Positions 35,098-45,155 of a stretch of DNA of 64,000 nucleotides are shown one piece after another. The position numbers and the translations under genes are program-made. Below the pieces are notes generated by a model that was given only the letters and a program-made list of their open reading frames with translations, was not told where the DNA came from and ran no database searches. Source of the stretch: Kibdelosporangium sp. MJ126-NF4 (lineage in GTDB: Bacteria; Actinomycetota; Actinomycetes; Mycobacteriales; Pseudonocardiaceae); contig NZ_CDME01000008.1 in NCBI RefSeq assembly GCF_000826545.1, forward strand, positions 62,001 to 126,000, read 5' to 3'. Positions within the stretch are counted from its first letter, which is position 1. Every line of letters begins with the position of its first letter.

Positions 35098-37361
35098 ATG
35101 ACTGACTCCCAGGAAGCTGGGGTCCACGAGACCACTGCCGTGATCGACAACGGCAAGTACGGCACGCGCACGGTCCGTTTTGAGACCGGTCGCATCGCCA
35201 AGCAGGCAGCGGGCAGCGTCGTGGCCTACCTCGACGAGGAGACCATGCTGCTGTCGGCGACCACCGCCTCGAAGCACCCGAAGGAGCACTTCGACTTCTT
35301 CCCGCTGACGGTGGACGTCGAGGAGCGGATGTACTCCGTCGGCCGCATTCCCGGCGCGTTCTTCCGCCGTGAGGGCCGTCCCTCCACCGACGCCATCCTG
35401 GCCTGCCGCCTGATCGACCGTCCGCTGCGCCCGTCGTTCGTCGACGGTCTGCGCAACGAGATCCAGGTCGTCGTCACGGTGATGAGCCTGGCCCCGCAGG
35501 ACCTGTACGACGTCGTGGCGATCAACGCCGCGTCCGCCTCCACCCAGCTCGCCGGCCTGCCGTTCTCCGGCCCGGTCGGTGCTGTGCGCGTGGCGCTCGT
35601 AGAGGGCCAGTGGATCGCGTTCCCGACCTACGAGCAGCTCAAGACCGCCGTGTTCGACATGGTCGTCGCGGGCCGCAACGTCGGTGACGACGTGGCCATC
35701 ATGATGGTCGAGGCCGAGGCCACCGACAACGTGATCGACCTGATCGGCGAGGGCGGCACCGCGCCGACCGAGCAGATCGTGGCCGAGGGCCTCGAGGCCG
35801 CCAAGCCGTTCCTGCGCGCACTGTGCGTCGCGCAGCAGGAGCTGGCCGACCGGGCCGCGAAGGCCACCGGCGAGTTCCCGGTGTTCCCGGCCTACCAGCC
35901 GGACGCCTACGAGGCCGTCGAGGCCGCCGCGTCGGAGAAGCTGAGCGAGGCGCTGACCATCGCGGGCAAGCAGGAGCGCGAGGCCGCGATCGACGACATC
36001 AAGGCCGGTGTGCTGGAGATGGTCGGCGAGCGCGAGGAGTTCGAAGGCCGTGAGAAGGAGCTCGGCGCTGCCTTCCGGTCGCTGAACAAGAAGCTGGTCC
36101 GCCAGCGGATCCTGCGTGACAAGGTCCGCATCGACGGCCGTGGCCTCACCGACATCCGCCAGCTCTCCGCCGAGGTCGCCGTGATCCCGCGGGCGCACGG
36201 TTCGGCGCTGTTCGAGCGCGGCGAGACCCAGATCCTGGGTGTCACCACGCTGAACATGCTGCGGATGGAACAGCAGATCGACTCGCTGTCGCCGGAGACC
36301 CACAAGCGCTACCTGCACCACTACAACTTCCCGCCGTACTCGACCGGTGAGACCGGTCGCGTCGGCTCGCCCAAGCGCCGCGAGATCGGCCACGGCGCGC
36401 TCGCCGAGCGTGCGCTCATGCCGGTGCTGCCCAAGCGGGACGAGTTCCCGTACGCGCTGCGTCAGGTGTCGGAGGCGTTGGGCTCCAACGGTTCCACCTC
36501 GATGGGCTCGGTCTGCGCGTCCACCCTGTCGCTGCTCAACGCCGGTGTGCCGCTGAAGGCCCCGGTCGCGGGTATCGCGATGGGCCTGGTGTCCGACGAG
36601 GTCGACGGCAAGACCGAGTACGTGGCGCTGACCGACATCCTCGGCGCCGAGGACGCGTTCGGCGACATGGACTTCAAGGTCGCCGGTACCAAGGACTTCG
36701 TGACCGCGCTGCAGCTGGACACGAAGCTCGACGGCATCCCGTCCGAGGTGCTGGCCGCCGCGCTGAAGCAGGCGTACGACGCCCGGCTGACCATCCTCGA
36801 GGTGATCGCCGAGGCGATCGACAAGCCGGACGAGATGAGCCCCTTCGCGCCGCGCGTGACCAGCGTGAAGATCCCGGTCGACAAGATCGGCGAGGTCATC
36901 GGCCCGAAGGGCAAGATGATCAACTCGATCACCGAGGAGACCGGCGCCGACATCTCGATCGAGGACGACGGCACGATCTACGTCGGTGCGGCGGACGGCC
37001 CGTCGGCCGAGGCAGCGATCGCCAAGATCAACTCCATCGCCAACCCGCAGCTGCCGAAGGTCGGCGAGCGTTTCCTCGGCACGGTCGTCAAGACCGCCGC
37101 CTTCGGCGCGTTCGTCTCCCTGCTGCCGGGCAAGGACGGCCTGGTGCACATCTCCAAGCTGGGCAACGGCAAGCGCATCGGCAAGGTCGAGGACGTCGTC
37201 AAGGTCGGCGACAAGCTCCGCGTCGAGATCGCGGACATCGACTCGCGCGGCAAGATCAGCCTGGTGCTGGTGAAGGAAGAGGACGCCGAGAAGAAGGCCG
37301 ACGAGGCCACGGCGAACGACGACAACAGCAACGTATCGGCAGAGGAGCCCGCGACCACGTG

Positions 37362-37362
<1 letters not shown>
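35098..37362 (+). CDS. pnp: Polynucleotide phosphorylase
   Basis: 754 residues from ATG 35098 (GAGGAGAAAC upstream). Two RNase PH domains (about 15-230 and 330-560) flank an all-helical linker; KH domain [34 protein letters not shown] (about 582-640) and S1 domain [34 protein letters not shown] (about 655-730) complete the enzyme. Phosphorolytic 3'-5' RNA degradation and, in actinomycetes, 3' polynucleotide synthesis. The 221-nt leader contains the rpsO hairpin. The stop overlaps the next gene's start (GTGATG). Confidence 0.98.
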
Positions 37363-39906
<2,544 letters not shown>

Positions 39907-39914
39907 GAGTTCCG

Positions 39915-40736
39915 GTGCCTCTGCAGAGTACGAACACAACGTTCCGTACGCTCGATGGCTTCCGGTTGAATGGCACATTGGTGCTGCCAGGTGGTTCGAC
40001 GAAGCACGCTGTCGTGTTCGTGCACGGTGGCGGTGTCACTCGCGAAGAGGGCGGTTTCTTCACGCGCCTCGCCGCAGGTCTCGGCGAAGCGGGCGTGGCA
40101 ACACTGCGATACGACTTGCGTGGCCACGGCATCAGTGAAGGCGCGCAGCAAGAGGCAACGCTCGCAGCGCATCTCAACGACATCCGCGTCGCGTTGGCGC
40201 ACGTGCGAGAAGCCACGGGCGCGTCGGCGATCAGTTTGCTAGGTGCCAGTTTCGGAGGTGGGCTCTGCGCCTACTATGCGGCCAAACGTCCTGAAGAGCT
40301 GACACGGTTGGTGTTGCTGAACCCACAACTCGACTACAAGAGCCGCTATATCGAGCAGAAACCGTACTGGTCGAACGACAACTTGGACGAGGATGCCGCT
40401 CGACGGCTCCAAGAGAACGGCTACCTTAGGCACTCGCCGACTGTGAAACAAGGCCGGGCCATGCTCAACGAGGTGTTCTGGATCAGGCCAAGTCTTGTTC
40501 TCGGCGAGATCCAAGCCCCGACGCTCATCGTCCACGGCACAAGGGACACCTTCGTGTCGATTGACGCTTCACGTGCAGCGGTGCGACAACTGCGAGCTGT
40601 ACACGACCTGGTGGAAATCGAGGGAGCTCAGCACGGCTTTGCCGTGCATGACGATCCGCAGTACTCGAACCCACAGAGCCAGGAATGGCAGGCGTTCGTC
40701 ATCCGCACTGTAGCCGAATGGATCTCGCAGCCCTAG
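39915..40736 (+). CDS. Alpha/beta hydrolase (serine hydrolase, unknown substrate)
   Basis: 273 residues from GTG 39915. Oxyanion-loop HGGGVTREEGG, nucleophile elbow LLGASFGGGLCAYY (GxSxG), acid in IVHGTRDTFV and His in GAQHGFAVHDD form a complete triad of the dienelactone-hydrolase/BAAT-like serine hydrolase group. Cytoplasmic. It starts 8 nt after the TPR-like gene and converges on the XRE gene, the stops sharing CTAG (40733-40736). Codon use is less GC3-rich than in the neighbouring core genes, consistent with acquired DNA. Confidence 0.85.
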   Translation: MPLQSTNTTFRTLDGFRLNGTLVLPGGSTKHAVVFVHGGGVTREEGGFFTRLAAGLGEAGVATLRYDLRGHGISEGAQQEATLAAHLNDIRVALAHVREATGASAISLLGASFGGGLCAYYAAKRPEELTRLVLLNPQLDYKSRYIEQKPYWSNDNLDEDAARRLQENGYLRHSPTVKQGRAMLNEVFWIRPSLVLGEIQAPTLIVHGTRDTFVSIDASRAAVRQLRAVHDLVEIEGAQHGFAVHDDPQYSNPQSQEWQAFVIRTVAEWISQP

Positions 40737-42087
40737 TGCGCCAACACCTCCTGTAGCTGTCGGGGCCCTGTTCGGCCGCTCCACGGCCGCAACGATGTGA
40801 GTGCTCTTCGTAGTTCGCGCTTGGTTCGCTTCGATGCGGTGGCTGTCGCCAACATGGCGGCTTCGATGCCGACGCCAGCCGCCTCGTCTGGTTCTCCCGC
40901 CAACGCCAGAGAACTGGCCATCCGAGCCATGAAGTACGCGCGATCACGTCGTGACAGGAGATCGGCGCGCAGTACTTGACCGTACAACTGGGCGGCCAGT
41001 CGGGGTTTTCCCGCATCGAGGTAGCAGCTGGCCGTGCGCAGTTTCCACGTGCCTTCGTTGAAGTAAGCGCCAAGTTGGCACTCCGGATCATGGTCGTCGG
41101 CTTCCAGCAACACGCGCTGAGCCAACTCGAGTTTCTGCTGCACCACGTGCCATCGCTCGCCAGTCATGGCGAGACCTCGAGCCTCTTGTTGTGTCACTTC
41201 GGCTGCAACCGGAGCGGGTAATCGCCATGGTCCTTGCCCGGCTGCCTGAGCAAGCGTCAGTACCCGAACGCCGTCGCGTTCGTCGTAGGCCATCTGCGAC
41301 CTCTTGAGCAGTACATAGCCTTGCATCGGCATGTCGCCCGCTTCTTGCGCCCACTCGGTCGCGCGGTCGTACCAGAAGCGAGCACGCAACGCGTCGTGCA
41401 TGTCGCGGTAAAGCCAGCCAACGAATTCAGCACTCCGTGCTGCAACTGCGAGTAGTCGGCAACGCACGTCAGGCCGGACGTCTCGCGCACTCTGTCCAAT
41501 GACAGTCACCAGCTTCAGAACAGCGGGCATTGCCTTGGCTGGTCCTTGGTTGCCGTCGTCTGCCATGTACGCGAGTAGTTGGCGATTGCAGTACTCGACG
41601 ATCGAGTTGCCGAGGCGACGTCGTGGTGCTTCGAGTGCGGCGGCCAGGTGTTCGCGTTCGTCCTGGTTGAGGACCGTCCAAACATCACCACTTCTCGCTG
41701 GCTTTGTGCCCGCGAGGACATCGAGCAAGCCCGCGATCCCAACGGTGGTCAGATCAACGGGGATGAGCGCGGCACAGCCATCGATGATCACTGGAAGCTG
41801 AACGTTCGAGTTGGTGGTAGCCAGTTGTATGTCGGAATCCACGGTCGGAGTCTCCGGAATCAGGATCTCCACAAACCGGTTCCGCACATCATCCGACGCG
41901 CGGGCAAAGGTGGTGTCCAGCAGACCCTGACTGTCGGGTGCGAGCAAGATACTCACCCCCTGGATTCCCAGCGAGCGACCGTTCGCGCACCTACACCGAG
42001 TACTTCGGCGAAGTCGCGGATGCTCAGACGCATGGCAACGCGCAGAGCCTTTGTTTCGCGGCCAGTCCATCGACGAACGGTTGTCAT
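40733..42087 (-). pseudogene. XRE/TPR-type regulator A, interrupted by a one-base frameshift
   Basis: The correct N-terminus is encoded from ATG 42087: [44 protein letters not shown], a clear helix-turn-helix, which then hits TGA. The downstream frame resumes at once with [32 protein letters not shown] and continues for ~400 helical, TPR-like residues to 40733. Adding one G to the GGGGG run (CCCCC at 41956-41960 on the plus strand) restores one frame; the span is one base short of a multiple of three. Could be a pseudogene, a slippery phase-variable tract or a sequencing error. Divergent from the 104-residue protein gene. Confidence 0.78.
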
Positions 42088-42245
42088 CGGACACCATGCC
42101 CTTGGTCGTGAATGTCGCATTCAGAATAGTGCGTTGTGACCGTGGCAACGCGGCGACAACACTGCGGCAACAGCAGACCATTCCGAATCACCGCTTCAGT
42201 GGGCACGATCGTGGTACTGATCCTGACAACGACTCGGAGCAAACC

Positions 42246-42560
42246 ATGTCCGGCAACGATGCCCAATCGAGTGTTGACCGTCGTACCAAGCCAAGGTCGC
42301 CTGCGTTCGACAAGTTGATGGCGGAGATGGTCGCCGATCAGGCGCCGCGGGTGTTCGCGGTGGTGTTGGAGTTCGGTGAGCAGACTGATGCGCAGATTGT
42401 GGCGTGGGGTATGACGCTCGACGGCGGCGCGTATATGACCACAGTGGACGGTAGGAACCAGTTCGTGTTGGCTGAGGCGGAGAACGCGCTGAGATATGTG
42501 CCCAGTCGTTCCAACATTACACCGCACATCGTGTGGGCGACGCCCGGTGCTGACGGGTGA
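42246..42560 (+). CDS. Uncharacterised 104-residue protein, module copy A
   Basis: ATG 42246 with CGGAGC upstream. No family recognised. A variable basic N-terminus (~20 residues) precedes [65 protein letters not shown], an alternating alpha/beta pattern suggesting a small compact domain. A paralogue about 85% identical over the last 82 residues is at 44558-44869. Each copy is followed within 5 nt by a small XRE gene, a two-gene arrangement resembling toxin-antitoxin or sensor-regulator pairs; the role is unknown. Confidence 0.75.
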   Translation: MSGNDAQSSVDRRTKPRSPAFDKLMAEMVADQAPRVFAVVLEFGEQTDAQIVAWGMTLDGGAYMTTVDGRNQFVLAEAENALRYVPSRSNITPHIVWATPGADG

Positions 42561-42564
42561 TCTG

Positions 42565-42828
42565 GTGGCCAGGACGAGTCTCAGCCTGCCGTTCAGCGGT
42601 GCTCGGTTGCGTGAGTGGCGAGAGCGGGCTGGGCTGACCCAGCAGAAGCTCGCTGTCGTCTGCGGCTTGTCGCGGTATCAGATCTCCCGGTGGGAGACTG
42701 GTGCCGCCAAGCCGGAGCCTGGATCGCTCAAACCGCTTGTCCTCGGGTTGGCCGATGTGCTGGACGTGCCATTCGTTCTGGCTGACCTGCTGGGCGTCTC
42801 ACGACAGCATGAAGATTCACCTTGCTGA
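42565..42828 (+). CDS. Small XRE-family HTH protein, module copy A
   Basis: 87 residues from GTG 42565. ARLREWRERAGLTQQKLAVVCGLSRYQISRWETGAAKPEPGSLKPLVLGLADVLDVPFVLADLL is a complete Cro/C1-type HTH with the recognition helix SRYQISRWE. The N-terminus MARTSLSLPFSG is shared with copy B (44874-45155). Starts 4 nt after the 104-residue protein gene; likely its co-expressed regulator or antitoxin-like partner. Confidence 0.85.
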   Translation: MARTSLSLPFSGARLREWRERAGLTQQKLAVVCGLSRYQISRWETGAAKPEPGSLKPLVLGLADVLDVPFVLADLLGVSRQHEDSPC

Positions 42829-42926
42829 GATTGTGACAGCAAGGCGGGCAAGGTTGCCTGGATCAGAGGCTTTGCAGCATTGACGTGATCAGTGACTTCG
42901 CGGCCTGTCCGTAGACAGCTTGCCGG

Positions 42927-43187
42927 GTGAGTTCGCTGAACGCGTTACAACTGGCCAATCGCCTCGCCGACGAAGGCACCCTCCCCGACACCGCGGATCT
43001 GCCCCGAATGCCATCCGGCCGCGTAGACCGCACAGCAGCCGACGCCTGGTTCGAACAACGCCGCGCGGAAGTCGAAGCCGCTCCCGAGGACTGGCGCGCC
43101 TGGTTCCGTCTGGCACACGGCTATGACATCGCCGGTGACCGTCGTCGCGCCCGTGAAGCCGTGCGTAAGGCACTCGACCTGTCCTGA
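42927..43187 (+). pseudogene. Truncated duplicate of the TPR-like gene (3' end only)
   Basis: From 42947 to 43187 the DNA repeats the last 241 nt of the gene at 39466-39906. The frame is open from GTG 42927 (MSSLNA then QLANRLADEG...), so an 86-residue soluble fragment lacking both membrane helices could be made, but the first codons come from unrelated DNA and no good ribosome site is seen. Treated as a gene fragment left by duplication. Confidence 0.8.
42947..43187 (+). repeat. Direct repeat DR-2
   Basis: Copy of 39666-39906 (about 97% identity). Together the two copies bracket the hydrolase, XRE A, 104-residue protein A and small XRE A genes (39907-42946). Confidence 0.9.
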
Positions 43188-43230
43188 GCGGTTAGTCTGG
43201 TAACCGGACTCCGCGTGGATGAGGTGAGTC

Positions 43231-44460
43231 ATGATCTTTGACGTCGATCCGTTCCTGCCGGTCGGACAACGTATCAAGCACTTCCGTGAACGCGCAGGAA
43301 TGGCAAGGCCGGTTTTGGCGGGCCTTATCGGAAAGAGCGCCGAGTGGCTGAAAGCAGTGGAGAACGGCCGCTTGCGGACACCGAGGTTGGACCTGCTGCT
43401 CCGGATCGCACAGGCACTTGAACTGGAAGATCTCGCTGCCCTGACCGGTGACAGTGTCGCTGTTCCGGTCCGTGTCTTCGCGGGGCAAAGGCATGCTGCC
43501 CTATCGGCTGTGCAAGCCGCGCTCACCGACTACCGGATCGCCTCGGCGGGAACATCACTACCGAACATCACGCACCTCGCCCTGCGTCTTCAGCAGGCTT
43601 GGGCTGTCCGCCACGCCAGCCCCGATCACCGCACTCAACTCGGCGCGCTGTTGCCGGATCTTGTTCGCGACGCGCAGACCGCTGCTCGCGCCGCGAGCAG
43701 CGACAACGCGCGTGAGGCTCATCGCGTCCTCGCTGGTGTCTATCGGCTCGTCGATTTCTACGTGGCGTACCAGCCCGCTCCGGAGCTGGTCTGGATGGTC
43801 GCGGACCGCGCGATGACCGAGGCTCAATTGGCAGACGATCCATACGCCCATGCGGCTGGCGCCTGGGCCATGGTGCAGGCGCTACGTGACGCTGGTCGAT
43901 GGGATGAAGCCGTTCAGTTGGCTGCTGACGCCGCTCAGCAACTGGCGCCGTACCTGGACGACTGTCCGGATGATTGGCGCGGAATCTGCGGAGCACTGGA
44001 AGCTGAGATCGCCTATGTTCACGCACGCCGTGGTCGACGTGGTGAGGCATGGGCGCACTGGGAACGCGCCAACGCCATGGCACTGCGCCTGGGCCCTGAG
44101 TACCGCCACGTCCAGACTTCCTTCTCACAGGCTGTGATGAGCGCGCACATGACAACCCTCGGCGTCGAGTTGCGTCGTCCTGGTGAAGCCTTGCGCGCGG
44201 CCGATTCATTCGACCCGGACGCGATTCCATCGTTGCCTCGACGCAGCAGGCACCTGATCGAAGTCGCCCGTGGGCACCATCAGCGTGACGAACGTGCCTC
44301 GGTCTTCGCGATGCTTTCGTCGGCTGAGCGAGTTGCCGACGAAACGATCAAGTACAACGGTCACGCCCGTGACATGCTGCTTGATCTGAGTGCCCGGCCG
44401 CCGTCGGGCATGCGTGAGGATGTCCGACGGTTGTGCAGGCGTGTCGGTGTCGCTGCCTGA
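43231..44460 (+). CDS. XRE-family regulator with TPR-like domain, module copy B
   Basis: 409 residues from ATG 43231 (GAGGTGAG upstream). HTH at about 9-64 (VGQRIKHFRERAGMARPVLAGLIGKSAEWLKAVENGRLRTPRLDLLLRIAQALEL), followed by ~330 residues of helical hairpins (for example RVLAGVYRLVDFYVAYQPAPELVWMVADRAM, EAEIAYVHARRGRRGEAWAHWERANAMAL) resembling TPR sensor domains of actinobacterial regulators. It precedes 104-residue protein B and small XRE B on the same strand, whereas regulator A is divergent and from a different subfamily. Confidence 0.87.
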   Translation: MIFDVDPFLPVGQRIKHFRERAGMARPVLAGLIGKSAEWLKAVENGRLRTPRLDLLLRIAQALELEDLAALTGDSVAVPVRVFAGQRHAALSAVQAALTDYRIASAGTSLPNITHLALRLQQAWAVRHASPDHRTQLGALLPDLVRDAQTAARAASSDNAREAHRVLAGVYRLVDFYVAYQPAPELVWMVADRAMTEAQLADDPYAHAAGAWAMVQALRDAGRWDEAVQLAADAAQQLAPYLDDCPDDWRGICGALEAEIAYVHARRGRRGEAWAHWERANAMALRLGPEYRHVQTSFSQAVMSAHMTTLGVELRRPGEALRAADSFDPDAIPSLPRRSRHLIEVARGHHQRDERASVFAMLSSAERVADETIKYNGHARDMLLDLSARPPSGMREDVRRLCRRVGVAA

Positions 44461-44474
44461 CTCGGTCGAGTGAA

Positions 44475-44489
44475 GGTACAAAATGTACC
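44475..44489. promoter_or_regulatory. Palindrome GGTACA-AAA-TGTACC upstream of 104-residue protein B
   Basis: Perfect 6-bp arms with a 3-nt centre, 83 bp upstream of the proposed TTG start and 14 nt after the XRE B stop. Operator-like in size; a candidate site for one of the two XRE proteins. No equivalent is visible upstream of copy A. Confidence 0.4.
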
Positions 44490-44557
44490 CCTCGGTCTGT
44501 GGTGGTGCGCATAGCTTCTCTTTGAGGAAACCGAGTGTCTTCAAGGAGATGGACATC

Positions 44558-44869
44558 TTGTCTGACAAAGAACGATCTTGTGTCAGCCCGCATCGTCGTC
44601 CAAGTGACAGCGGGTTCACCAAGCTGATGGCGGAGATGGTTGCTGATCAGGCGCCGCGGGTGTTCGCGGTGGTGCTGGAGTTTGGTGAGCAGATCGACGC
44701 GCAGATTGTGGCGTGGGGCATGACGCTCGACGACGGTGCGTACATGACCACAGTGGATGGTAGGAACCAGTTCGTGCTCGCAGAGCCGGAGAACGTGCTC
44801 AAGTATGTGCCGAGTCGTTCGAACATCACACCGCACATCGTGTGGGCAACTCCCGGCACTGACAGGTGA
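44558..44869 (+). CDS. Uncharacterised 103-residue protein, module copy B
   Basis: TTG 44558 is preferred: AAGGAG (44543-44548) is 9 nt upstream, whereas it directly abuts the ATG at 44549, and MSDKERS aligns with MSGNDAQ of copy A. The conserved part [81 protein letters not shown] matches copy A closely while the first ~20 residues differ. Family not recognised. Small XRE B follows after 4 nt. Confidence 0.75.
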   Translation: MSDKERSCVSPHRRPSDSGFTKLMAEMVADQAPRVFAVVLEFGEQIDAQIVAWGMTLDDGAYMTTVDGRNQFVLAEPENVLKYVPSRSNITPHIVWATPGTDR

Positions 44870-44873
44870 TCGC

Positions 44874-45155
44874 GTGGCAAGGACGAGCCTCAGCCTGCCA
44901 TTCAGTGGCGCTCGGTTGCGCGAGTGGCGAGAGCGGGCTGGGCTGACCCAGCAGAAGCTTGCTGACGTCTGCGGCTTGTCGCGGTATCAGATTTCCCGGT
45001 GGGAGACAGGCGAGGCCAAGCCGGAACCTGGCTCGCTCAAGCCGCTTGTCCTCGGGTTGGCCGACGCGCTGGACGCGCCATTCGACCTCGCTGATCTGCT
45101 GGACGGGAGAAGCCGGGCCGCAACCATCGGCAACCCGGCTCCACACGACGTCTAG
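44874..45155 (+). CDS. Small XRE-family HTH protein, module copy B
   Basis: 93 residues from GTG 44874. MARTSLSLPFSGARLREWRERAGLTQQKLADVCGLSRYQISRWETGEAKPEPGSLKPLVLGLADALDAPFDLADLLDG is nearly the same as copy A up to residue ~76, then the tails diverge. Its stop overlaps the convergent rph stop through CTAG (45152-45155). Confidence 0.86.
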   Translation: MARTSLSLPFSGARLREWRERAGLTQQKLADVCGLSRYQISRWETGEAKPEPGSLKPLVLGLADALDAPFDLADLLDGRSRAATIGNPAPHDV

